A stretch of DNA of 24,561 bases, taken from NCBI GenBank assembly GCA_947522695.1, contig CANNTX010000015.1, positions 1-24,561 on the forward strand. The letters are read 5' to 3'. This document shows, one piece after another, positions 14,136-21,661 of this stretch; position 1 is the stretch's first letter; each line of letters begins with the position of its first letter. The notes under the pieces are model-generated. The model did no database searches. It was given only the letters and a program-made list of their open reading frames with translations, and was not told where the DNA came from. Made by a program: the position numbers and the translations under genes. Source of the DNA: an uncultured Bacilli bacterium. Its GTDB lineage: Bacteria > Bacillota_I > Bacilli_A > RF39 > UBA660.

Positions 14136-15725
14136 ATGAAAAAATTTATTTTATTATTTACTTTTTTGTTATTACCAAAAGTCGTGTTTGCGGATAATGA
14201 TTTTTTACTTTCTTGTGATAAAAATAAAATTAATGTAAATGATCAAGTTATTTGTAGATTGTCTTTTAAATCTGATGATGAGTATAATTATATTAAATAT
14301 GATATAGCTGAACTTGATGGGCTTTCTCTAATTGATGTTAGAAGTAATTATTCTAATTTATGGAATGTGAAAAATAATGAAAGTTTATCACAAAATGTGG
14401 TAAATGGATTACAAGAATTTGGTATTTTATTGTTTAAGGCTGATAAATCTGGAGAATATAGTGTTAAAGTTTCAAATATATCTTATGGAATTTATAATTC
14501 TGAGGAATTAAAAGATGTAAAAGAAGTTAGTACTAAGGTTAAAGTTATTAGTGATGATAATTTTTTAAAAAGTATTATGATTAATGATGTTGTAATTGAA
14601 GATTTTGATATTAATAAATTTAATTATACTTATGAAACTTATTTAGATGAACTTAATATTGAGGCAGTTTCTAATAATAAGTTTGCAAGCATTAGTGGTA
14701 CTGGAAAGATAACCTTAACTAAACATTTAGAAAGAGTTGTTGTTCCAATAATTGTTACTAGTGAAAGTGGTGCTAGTAGAGCATATATAGTAAATATTGT
14801 TAATAAAAATTATGTTGATAATAAAGTAAATAAAACATTAGAAGATTTAATTATTAAAAATGATGCAGGGGATACGATTATATTTGATTTTAAGAGTGAA
14901 ATATATGACTATAATATCGAAGTTGGTAGTAAAGTTAATTATGTAAATATTTCACCTAAGATTTTAAATAAAGATTGTAATTTTGTTAAAGGATTTAATG
15001 GTGGTAAGGTTAGTATTAAATCTGGTAATAATATAGTTTTAATAAAAATAGTAGATAAAGATAACAATGAAAAAACTTATGTTTTAAATATTATTAAACC
15101 AATAGAATCTTTTTCTAACAATAGCTATTTAAAATCTATTGATATAAAAGGTTATAATTTAAAATTTAGTAAAAAAGTAAGAAATTATAATTTGGAAATT
15201 AAAAGAAATGATAGAAGTTTAGATATTAGTCCGGTTCTTGATGATGAAAATGCATCATATGTAATTAGTGGAAATGAGAATTTAAAAAATGGTAGTGTTA
15301 TTTATATAACTGTTACTGCTCCTGATACATCTAATACGGTTTATACTATTAATATAAGTGTTAAGAAAGCTAATATGTTTGTGATTCTTTATTTAATTAT
15401 TCCAGTTGGATTAATATATTTAGGATATAAATATAAAGATAGTATTGTTAAGTTATTAAAGAAGAAGAAATTAATTGAAGATTTAACTTTAGATGAATTA
15501 TTAACAAGATATAATTTGAATTATAAAGATAAGGGATTAACTAAATTTTTTGATAAATTAAGTGAAGTGGATAAGAGAACTATTTTGATTGATTCTTTAA
15601 AAAATAATATTTTAGCTAATAAAACTAGTTTATACTTAGACTTATATAAAGCAAGTAAACATGGTGTTAAAAAGAATAAAAAAGCTAGTACTAAAAACAA
15701 GGTTAAGAAAAATAAAAAGAAATGA
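14136..15725 (+). CDS. Cell-surface protein with cohesin-like and three cadherin-like beta-sandwich domains
   Basis: A 529-residue type I membrane protein. Residues 1-19 are a signal peptide ending VFA. Residues about 20-140 are a beta-rich domain reminiscent of cohesin-type modules (two cysteines, near 27 and 41). Three cadherin-like (PF12733-type) repeats follow at about 143-228, 233-322 and 327-410; each starts with L..I.I.. and ends in a YxxNI strand after a buried-core pattern with FN/YNYxxE. A membrane segment lies at about 413-432. The cytosolic tail of about 95 residues is strongly basic and ends in a Lys/Asn/Ser tract. Such repeats act in surface adhesion or as spacers. There is no LPXTG motif. 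Its TGA stop is the only TGA terminator codon among the intact genes and is part of the terminator hairpin. Confidence 0.82.
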   Translation: MKKFILLFTFLLLPKVVFADNDFLLSCDKNKINVNDQVICRLSFKSDDEYNYIKYDIAELDGLSLIDVRSNYSNLWNVKNNESLSQNVVNGLQEFGILLFKADKSGEYSVKVSNISYGIYNSEELKDVKEVSTKVKVISDDNFLKSIMINDVVIEDFDINKFNYTYETYLDELNIEAVSNNKFASISGTGKITLTKHLERVVVPIIVTSESGASRAYIVNIVNKNYVDNKVNKTLEDLIIKNDAGDTIIFDFKSEIYDYNIEVGSKVNYVNISPKILNKDCNFVKGFNGGKVSIKSGNNIVLIKIVDKDNNEKTYVLNIIKPIESFSNNSYLKSIDIKGYNLKFSKKVRNYNLEIKRNDRSLDISPVLDDENASYVISGNENLKNGSVIYITVTAPDTSNTVYTINISVKKANMFVILYLIIPVGLIYLGYKYKDSIVKLLKKKKLIEDLTLDELLTRYNLNYKDKGLTKFFDKLSEVDKRTILIDSLKNNILANKTSLYLDLYKASKHGVKKNKKASTKNKVKKNKKK

Positions 15726-15756
15726 ATATTTTGAATAATTAATTCATTTCTTTTTT
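15719..15756 (+). terminator. Terminator overlapping the surface-protein stop codon
   Basis: GAAATGAAT (15719-15727) pairs perfectly with ATTCATTTC (15742-15750), followed by TTTTTT (15751-15756). The TGA stop lies inside the left arm. Confidence 0.88.
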
Positions 15757-15772
15757 GTCTATTTTTAGTTTT

Positions 15773-16642
15773 TTACCAATTTTCTTTAATTTCAGGTCTT
15801 GAGTCTGGTTTATTAACTACTTTGATTCCAAAGCCAGCAGATGTTGTTCCACCATCAACTAAGATATCAGTACCGGTTAAGTAACCATTTTGAGGATTAA
15901 TAACTGAACTTATTAAGTAACCTATTTCTTCTGGTTTAGCACCACGATCAAATCCGGAATAATGCAAACATAACTGTGTACCTGGTTCGTTTGCTTCTTT
16001 AACTGTCATTGGAGTATGAACGAATCCTGGTGAAACTGAAACAACGCGAATATTTTTTTCTTTAGCATATTTATATGCACAATTTTTAACATACCATATA
16101 ACAAAATTTTTAGATAAACAATAGGCAATTTGGGATGCTTTTTCTTTTCCTAATAGTTTACATCTTTTAATCATTTTTTCTAAAAATAAGTTTTCATCTC
16201 TTAGAGCAAAATAGTAAAATTTTTTAGGAATTAAGATTTTAGGCATTGTATAAGCTGAACATGATGCAACATCACAAATACATCCTCCGTCCATAACTTT
16301 AAAAAATTCTTGATTTATATATTTTGTTCCTAAAGCATTAATTTTTAGAACATTTTCTGATGATACACCAGTACCTGAAACACCTGCTGAGTTAACAACA
16401 CCTACTATGTTACCTTTGCTTTTAGCAAATATAGCAAGTTTTTCGACGTTTTCACGATTTGATGTATCACATACATAATATTCTACATTAATACCACATT
16501 CTTTTATTTCTTTTGTTGCGTTTATTAGTTTTTCTTCATTTCTTCCACTTATTATTACTAAACTATTTTCTTTTGGCATCATTTTGGCTGTTGCTAAACC
16601 TATACCTGATGCTCCTCCTGTTATTACATAAATATCTTTCAT
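15773..16642 (-). CDS. Short-chain dehydrogenase/reductase (SDR)
   Basis: A 289-residue classical SDR. The nucleotide-binding motif TGGASGIG is at 8-15, D59 is in place, an NSAG motif (84-87, for NNAG) follows, then N102, the catalytic serine at S127 or S129, Y174 and K178 (YCLSK). PG...T at about 208-214 covers the substrate loop. R34 after the second strand favours NADP over NAD; this is inference. An insertion of about 35 residues between the catalytic Ser and Tyr resembles the arrangement in bacterial 3-alpha-hydroxysteroid dehydrogenases, so a steroid or bile-acid substrate is possible but unproven. The ribosome binding site (AGAAGG, minus strand, 16651-16656) is inside the 3' end of the upstream kinase gene; only three bases separate the genes, so they are co-transcribed. 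Confidence 0.9.
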   Translation of the reverse strand: MKDIYVITGGASGIGLATAKMMPKENSLVIISGRNEEKLINATKEIKECGINVEYYVCDTSNRENVEKLAIFAKSKGNIVGVVNSAGVSGTGVSSENVLKINALGTKYINQEFFKVMDGGCICDVASCSAYTMPKILIPKKFYYFALRDENLFLEKMIKRCKLLGKEKASQIAYCLSKNFVIWYVKNCAYKYAKEKNIRVVSVSPGFVHTPMTVKEANEPGTQLCLHYSGFDRGAKPEEIGYLISSVINPQNGYLTGTDILVDGGTTSAGFGIKVVNKPDSRPEIKENW

Positions 16643-16645
16643 TTT

Positions 16646-17212
16646 TTATTCCTTCTTTCCATAATCATGATCTAATAGATCAAATATATTTGTTTTCAAT
16701 TCTTCTAACGTTCCTTTATTAATTATTTCATAGTCATATTTATCATAATTATCCAGAGCGGTTTCAGTTCGATGAACACTTTCGGTTTGGTTTAAACTAT
16801 TATCAAATTCAGGTCTAACTATATTTATTTTGATGACATTTGAATATGTACTATTAATTGTATCTAATTCTTCTGGTAATCTTGCATCACTTATAGTTAT
16901 AATATCTGCAAAATAGCTAAGCACCTTAATATCATCAACGATTCTTTTTATAAAATAATAATTATCAATTTTGTCTCTAATAATATCAGTACCTAGTTGT
17001 TGTAAAAGTGTTCTTGGTTTAGTTTCTTCAGAGCCATCCCATGAACTTATTAATTTAGCATAATATTTAATATAAAAACTAAATTGTAAGTTTATAACTT
17101 TTAAATTATTTTTTTCTCCATATTCTTTAATAAAACTAGCAGTTGTATCTTTACCAGCACGAGCTTTACCAGCTAGCATTATTATTTTAGGATTTTTATT
17201 TGTTATTTCCAT
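16646..17212 (-). CDS. Deoxynucleoside-monophosphate-kinase-like P-loop protein
   Basis: A 188-residue soluble P-loop protein with Walker A GKARAGKDT (15-23) after strand KIIMLA. The rest follows the pattern of phage-type dNMP kinases and related adenylate-kinase-like proteins: a substrate helix with LLQQLGTDIIRD (about 69-80), a strand ITISDARLPEEL (about 105-116, with the D-x-R motif), and a C-terminal YDYEIINKG segment typical of the adenosine-binding end. The expected reaction is phosphoryl transfer from ATP to a (deoxy)nucleotide; the substrate cannot be told. AGAGGT (minus strand, 17218-17223) precedes the ATG. It is the first gene of a two-gene operon with the SDR, probably read from a promoter at 17321-17350. 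Confidence 0.75.
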   Translation of the reverse strand: MEITNKNPKIIMLAGKARAGKDTTASFIKEYGEKNNLKVINLQFSFYIKYYAKLISSWDGSEETKPRTLLQQLGTDIIRDKIDNYYFIKRIVDDIKVLSYFADIITISDARLPEELDTINSTYSNVIKINIVRPEFDNSLNQTESVHRTETALDNYDKYDYEIINKGTLEELKTNIFDLLDHDYGKKE

Positions 17213-17279
17213 AAATTACCTCTTCTATAATAAATATAATATATTTTTAGGAATTTTTACAATTATTTGTTAAGTAATG

Positions 17280-17309
17280 TGTAAAGTTTTGTAAGAATAT
17301 GTAAGAAAA
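17280..17309. repeat. Three TGTAA(A/G) repeats at exact 10-bp spacing
   Basis: TGTAA begins at 17280, 17290 and 17300. On the minus strand they read TTACA. One helical turn of spacing puts all copies on the same face of DNA, as in response-regulator boxes. They lie in the leader of the kinase operon, just downstream of its predicted promoter. Confidence 0.45.
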
Positions 17310-17320
17310 AGGTATATAAA

Positions 17321-17350
17321 AATATATTTGACATAATAATATAATGTCAA
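17321..17350 (-). promoter_or_regulatory. Probable promoter of the kinase-SDR operon
   Basis: On the minus strand, TTGACA (17350-17345) is followed after 18 bases by TATATT (17326-17321). The start codon is about 108 bases further on, giving a leader of about 100 bases that holds the TGTAA repeats. The -35 forms one arm of an inverted repeat (TTGACAT 17328-17334 / ATGTCAA 17344-17350), which may also be an operator. Confidence 0.6.
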
Positions 17351-17370
17351 GAAGTAGTTTATTTCTTGAT

Positions 17371-17399
17371 TTGACACATTTTATTTAATTTGATATAAT
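17371..17399 (+). promoter_or_regulatory. Near-perfect sigma-A promoter
   Basis: TTGACA (17371-17376), a spacer of exactly 17 bases, and TATAAT (17394-17399) with an extended TG (17391-17392). It is the best promoter in the window, and transcription would start near 17406. Confidence 0.88.
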
Positions 17400-17405
17400 G
17401 TGTTT

Positions 17406-17449
17406 GTGAGAGATGGTCCCACCGTTAATCGGAGGGGTTATCTCTTTTT
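17406..17449 (+). ncRNA. Candidate tiny hairpin RNA or orphan attenuator
   Basis: Immediately after the consensus promoter the transcript would fold into one long hairpin: 17409-17424 pairs with 17430-17445 over 15 bp (two G-U pairs next to U17417-G17437 wobble, one A-A mismatch at 17421/17433) around the loop TTAAT, followed by T residues to 17449. This is a strong intrinsic terminator, so the main product would be about 40-45 bases. No gene on this strand starts for another 650 bases. It overlaps, in antisense, the last codons of the toxin remnant. The structure is seen; any role as a regulatory RNA is inference. Confidence 0.5.
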
Positions 17450-17977
17450 ATTATGCATATTATTTTATCTTCTCTTTTTATAATAATTTTATTTAACCAT
17501 GATACTTTATTATAAGTATATAATTTGGATATTCTAGTAAATATTTCTGCATCTGTTAAGGATGATTTTGAAAAATCGAAAATAAAATTTGTCGCCTGTT
17601 TTTTATGATCTTCTATGGCATGGTATAATATGTTTTTACCCTGACCTGTAATTTCTTTCAAATCCCAATATTCATTTCTAAATAAATAATCTGCTGTTTG
17701 AATACCTTCTGGATAATTAATTCTTGGTAGCATATATATTTCACCACCAAAGTTATTTTCTAACCAAATTGCTATTTCTTTTTCCTTTTTTGTATAGTCA
17801 AGTACTACATTCTTCTTATCAACATAATATTTTTTATTTTTGTGTTTAAAATATAATTGATTTTTTACTTTATAAGTATTTGGAGTAGCATTTTCAATCC
17901 ACTCTATTGTAATATCTTTATAGTTTTTTTGTCATACTTAATATTTGTTCTCTTTCTTTAAAATTTACATCGAATGT
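17425..17977 (-). pseudogene. Remnant of a CdiA-CT/phage minor-head tRNase-type domain, frameshifted
   Basis: Minus-strand reading gives TFDVNFKEREQILSMTK, then a change of frame, then NYKDITIEWIENATPN onward to a stop at 17425. The break is at a run of seven A (T at 17924-17930): six A would join the two parts in frame. No start codon with ribosome binding site precedes it, and an in-frame stop lies at 17978-17980. The C-terminal part keeps a PD-(D/E)xK-like pattern (TADYLF then YWDLKEI) and the hydrophobic end seen in the CdiA C-terminal tRNase family, which also occurs at the end of firmicute phage minor head proteins. An internal ATG at 17733 would still give 102 residues with the catalytic motif. 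I take it as a decayed prophage or toxin fragment. Confidence 0.62.
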
Positions 17978-18044
17978 TTATAAAATATCATAATATTAAT
18001 GTTAATGTAAACATTTTTTTATTTAGTTATAAATTTTGAAATTC

Positions 18045-18073
18045 TTCAATAAAATTATTTTGTGTGATAAAAT
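18045..18073 (+). promoter_or_regulatory. Weak extended -10 promoter for the ABC transporter
   Basis: TAAAAT (18068-18073) preceded by TG (18065-18066); the -35 TTCAAT (18045-18050) matches poorly at a 17-base spacing. AGGAGG (18085-18090) and the ATG at 18100 follow. Confidence 0.45.
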
Positions 18074-18099
18074 ATTATTTATCTAGGAGGTATATAATT

Positions 18100-21000
18100 A
18101 TGCTTGAAATTAAAAATATATGTAAAGAATATAAAGTAGATAATTATACTCAAAAAGCACTTGATAATGTAAGCGTTAATTTTAGAGATAATGAATTTGC
18201 ATCAATATTGGGTCCTTCAGGAAGTGGTAAAACAACACTTTTAAATATTATTGGTGGATTAGATAAATATGATAGTGGAGATTTAATTATTAATGGAGTA
18301 AGTACTAAAAATTATAATGATAGAGATTGGGATACTTATAGAAATCATAAAATTGGATTTATATTTCAAAGTTATAATTTAATTGGTCATCAAACTATTT
18401 TGAGTAATGTAGAACTTGCTTTGACATTGGCAGGAATATCTAAAGCAGAAAGAAGAAAAAGAGCAATAGAGGCACTTGATAAGGTGGGATTAAAAGATCA
18501 TATCAATAAAAGACCTAATCAATTATCTGGTGGACAAATGCAGAGGGTTGCCATTGCTAGAGCTTTAATAAATAATCCAGATATACTTCTTGCTGATGAG
18601 CCTACGGGAGCATTAGATTCGGTTACAAGTGTCCAAATAATGGAGTTATTAAAAGTAGTAGCTAAAGATAAATTAGTTATAATGGTTACACATAATCCGG
18701 AACTTGCTAAAAAATATTCAACTAGAATAATTGAACTTAAAGATGGAAAGATAATAAGTGATAATAATCCATGTAAAGAGAAAAGTAAAATTAGTAAAAA
18801 AATTGATAATGTTAAGAAGACATCAATGTCATTTATAACTGCACTTAGTTTATCATTTAATAATTTAATGATTAAAAAGAAAAGAACTTTACTTGTTTCA
18901 TTTGCTAGTTCAATTGGAATTATTGGTATAGCGCTTATTTTAGGGCTATCGACTGGATTTCAAAATTATATTGATAAATTACAAGAAGATACTTTAGCTA
19001 GTTACCCTTTAACAATTACAACTGAGCATAGTGATTTAACTAATATGTTACTTACAATGGTTAGTGATGAGAGTGATAATGAAGGGGATAAAGTAATTGA
19101 AAAACAATATATATCTAGTATGTTTGGAAATGTTAAAAGTAATGATTTAAAGATATTTAAAGGTTATATAGATAAAAATTATGATTTAATAAAAAATGAT
19201 ATTTCTACAATAAAATATAGTTATAATGTTGAACCTTTAATTTATACAAGGGATGTTACTAATAAGATTACTAAAATAAATCCAAGTGATATGTTTTCTT
19301 CTTTTGGTGCAAGTTCTATGTATTCTTTTTCTTCAGTATTTAATCAAATGATTGATGATATATCTTCACTTGAAAAAGATTATAGTGTGTTAGCAGGAAG
19401 TTGGCCTAAAAATTATAATGAGATGGTTATTGTTTTATCAAGTAAGAACACTATAAGTGATTTATTAGTTTACTCTTTAGGCTTAAGAGATAGTAGTGAA
19501 CTTAATAATATGATAAAAGATATTATGGCTGGTAAAGAAGTAAATATAAAAAATGATCCAATGGAATTTACTTATGAAGATTTAATGAATGTTAAGTTAA
19601 AGTTAGTTAATCCAAGTGATATGTATAAATATAATTCTAAATATAAAGTTTATGAAGATTTAAGTGAAGATAGTGATTATGTTAAAAAGATATATGATAG
19701 TGCGGAAGAGTTAAAAATAGTTGGGGTCGTTGCACCTAATTTATCTAATTCTTCAATGAGTTTAATGGCAGGTGTTGCATATCCTAGTAGTTTAACTAAA
19801 CATATTATTGAACTTGCTAGTGAAAGTGAAATTGTTAAAAAACAACTTGAAAATGAGAATATAGATGTATTTACTAATAAAGCTTTTGATAGTAAAAAGA
19901 ATAATACGAATATTAATTTTGAAGATATGATTAGTATAGATAAAGATATGCTTCAAAGTGCTTTTGGAATTAATCTAGATGAGAATAAACTTAAAAATAT
20001 GACAAATGGTTATACTAAAAAAATTGAAGAAAGTATTAGTACTGATAATAGTAGTGCTTTAAATGATTTTAATAAAGTTTTAAATGATATTATGAATGGA
20101 TTTATTAATGATTATGATAGTAATCCGAAGGAAAGCGTTACTAAAGATGAGGTAGTTTATAAAGTTATTAGTTTAAGTAAAGTTAGTGATTATGTTACTG
20201 AATATATAAATAATGATGGTGTAAGTGATAGTTTAAGTGAACTTGAAAAGAATTATTATGTTCCAACTAGTGTATTTAAAGATACTTATAATGGTTTGTT
20301 ACTTGCATTTTTAAATAGTTATATTGGTTCTTATTTGGCAAATGATAGTTCTTTTAACGATGGAACAGAAGTTAGAGTATTATTTAATAATGATTTAATT
20401 AATAGTTCTTTAGAGATATTCTTAAAATCTAGTGTTGTTAGTTTAACTGGTGGTAAGATGGCTGATGGTATGTTAGAAGCTAAAATGAAGGTTAATATTT
20501 TAACTACGGTTGGAGAACTTAGTAATAATTTAGTTAAGGATGTTGCTTCTTCATTTAATGTTGATCAAGATAAAATTGCTAAGGCATTTAAGTTTAATTT
20601 AAGTGAAAAAGAATTAAGTAGATTAATGAATGCATTTTCTAGCAATGAGATGGGAAGTGCAAGTACTAATTTAAGTAGTTTAGGATATCAAGATATTGAA
20701 AATCCAAGTATGATTTCGTTGTATTTTAATAGTTTTGATAGTAAAGAAAATGTATTAAAGTTTATTGATAATTATAATGAACAAGCTAAAAATAATAATG
20801 AGGAAGAGAAGGTAATTAATTATACTGATACTACTGGTATATTAATGAAATCTGTTAAAAAGATTGTCGATAGTGTAAGTTATGTATTAATTGCGTTTGT
20901 TTCAATAAGTTTAATTGTTTCAAGTATTATGATTGGAATAATTACATATATAAGTGTACTTGAAAGAACTAAAGAAATTGGTATTTTAAGAGCAATAGGT

Positions 21001-21279
21001 GCTTCTAAACGGAATATTTCATCTATATTTAATGCTGAAACTTTTATTATAGGTTTGCTATCAGGAACAATTGGTATTGGAATATCATTATTTTTGTTAG
21101 TGTTTATTAATCAGTTAATTCATAAGTTAACGGGAAATCCAGATATAACTGCGGTACTTCCATTAATTAGTTCAATAATATTAATTTGTTTAAGTGTAGT
21201 ATTGACTTTAATAGGTGGTTTAATTCCATCACGAATTGCAAGTAAAAAAGATCCTGTTGAAGCACTTAGAACAGAGTAG
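18100..21279 (+). CDS. Fused ABC ATPase and FtsX/MacB-type permease
   Basis: A 1059-residue protein. Residues 1-230 are a LolD/BceA-type ATPase: Walker A GPSGSGKT 38-45, signature LSGGQ 142-146, Walker B D166-E167 (ADEPTGALDS) and switch H198. The permease has one membrane segment at about 265-287, then about 640 extracellular residues, then three membrane segments at about 927-950, 983-1008 and 1019-1045, with the typical FtsX loop LERTKEIGILRAIGASKRNI. This 4-TM plan is that of MacB, FtsX and BceB-like mechanotransmission systems, but MacB's periplasmic domain is only about 200-230 residues. Such proteins work as dimers that export peptides or lipoproteins or drive cell-wall hydrolases. AGGAGG at 18085-18090 sets the start; the GTG-type start at 18064 would overlap the promoter. 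It is a single-gene unit with its own terminator. Confidence 0.92.
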   Translation: MLEIKNICKEYKVDNYTQKALDNVSVNFRDNEFASILGPSGSGKTTLLNIIGGLDKYDSGDLIINGVSTKNYNDRDWDTYRNHKIGFIFQSYNLIGHQTILSNVELALTLAGISKAERRKRAIEALDKVGLKDHINKRPNQLSGGQMQRVAIARALINNPDILLADEPTGALDSVTSVQIMELLKVVAKDKLVIMVTHNPELAKKYSTRIIELKDGKIISDNNPCKEKSKISKKIDNVKKTSMSFITALSLSFNNLMIKKKRTLLVSFASSIGIIGIALILGLSTGFQNYIDKLQEDTLASYPLTITTEHSDLTNMLLTMVSDESDNEGDKVIEKQYISSMFGNVKSNDLKIFKGYIDKNYDLIKNDISTIKYSYNVEPLIYTRDVTNKITKINPSDMFSSFGASSMYSFSSVFNQMIDDISSLEKDYSVLAGSWPKNYNEMVIVLSSKNTISDLLVYSLGLRDSSELNNMIKDIMAGKEVNIKNDPMEFTYEDLMNVKLKLVNPSDMYKYNSKYKVYEDLSEDSDYVKKIYDSAEELKIVGVVAPNLSNSSMSLMAGVAYPSSLTKHIIELASESEIVKKQLENENIDVFTNKAFDSKKNNTNINFEDMISIDKDMLQSAFGINLDENKLKNMTNGYTKKIEESISTDNSSALNDFNKVLNDIMNGFINDYDSNPKESVTKDEVVYKVISLSKVSDYVTEYINNDGVSDSLSELEKNYYVPTSVFKDTYNGLLLAFLNSYIGSYLANDSSFNDGTEVRVLFNNDLINSSLEIFLKSSVVSLTGGKMADGMLEAKMKVNILTTVGELSNNLVKDVASSFNVDQDKIAKAFKFNLSEKELSRLMNAFSSNEMGSASTNLSSLGYQDIENPSMISLYFNSFDSKENVLKFIDNYNEQAKNNNEEEKVINYTDTTGILMKSVKKIVDSVSYVLIAFVSISLIVSSIMIGIITYISVLERTKEIGILRAIGASKRNISSIFNAETFIIGLLSGTIGIGISLFLLVFINQLIHKLTGNPDITAVLPLISSIILICLSVVLTLIGGLIPSRIASKKDPVEALRTE

Positions 21280-21287
21280 TAAATAGA

Positions 21288-21317
21288 GTAAGCAAATTAA
21301 ATTTTGCTTGCTTTTTT
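21288..21317 (+). terminator. Terminator after the ABC transporter
   Basis: AAGCAAA (21290-21296) / TTTGCTT (21303-21309) stem, then GC and TTTTTT (21312-21317). Confidence 0.75.
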
Positions 21318-21595
21318 GATATTAATAAATAATTATAAAATGGAAAAATGTGAAAAATTTTTAAAATATGTCAATTCTTTTTTTTCGTTATTCTAATTAT
21401 AAGAATTCTTTTGTTTATACTGGTGGTTCTTGTGTTAAATGTTTTTTTAAATGAATTTTATAAGTAGGTTTTGGATTGTGATAGTTTAAGTATAACTGAA
21501 AAAGAATAAAATTATTAAATTGTTATGTCTATGGATATATATTATTATGGTTAGTTTTAATTTTTATTATAGTGTTATGTATTTAGATTTTTTTA
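21318..21595. other. Intergenic stretch with no gene seen
   Basis: About 280 AT-rich bases with frequent stops in all frames. I see no convincing promoter pair, RNA gene or coding remnant. Its right end runs into the inverted repeat before the ATPase gene. Confidence 0.6.
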
Positions 21596-21631
21596 TTTCC
21601 CAAAATAAAAAAAAACTGCTTTTTGGGAAAT
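21595..21631 (+). promoter_or_regulatory. 11-bp perfect inverted repeat in the leader of the AAA_14 gene
   Basis: ATTTCCCAAAA (21595-21605) and TTTTGGGAAAT (21621-21631) flank a 15-base A-rich spacer. There is no T-run after it, so it is not a normal terminator. It ends 19 bases before the ribosome binding site and could be an operator or an RNA hairpin governing translation. Confidence 0.6.
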
Positions 21632-21650
21632 GAAGTATTCCAATACTATT

Positions 21651-21655
21651 GGAGG
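21651..21655 (+). promoter_or_regulatory. Ribosome binding site that sets the AAA_14 start
   Basis: GGAGG is 6 bases before the ATG at 21662 and 3 before the ATG at 21659 (one codon longer), so 21662 is favoured. Confidence 0.7.
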
Positions 21656-21661
21656 TACATG

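Noticed and set aside
16513..16722. Hydrophobic plus-strand frame of 69 codons opposite the SDR/kinase junction
   Set aside because: It is Leu-rich only because it mirrors Lys/Glu-rich codons of the real genes; no ribosome binding site.
17328..17350. Reading the left TTGACA (17328-17333) as a plus-strand -35
   Set aside because: No -10-like hexamer lies 16-18 bases downstream on that strand; the right arm, read on the minus strand, does have one.
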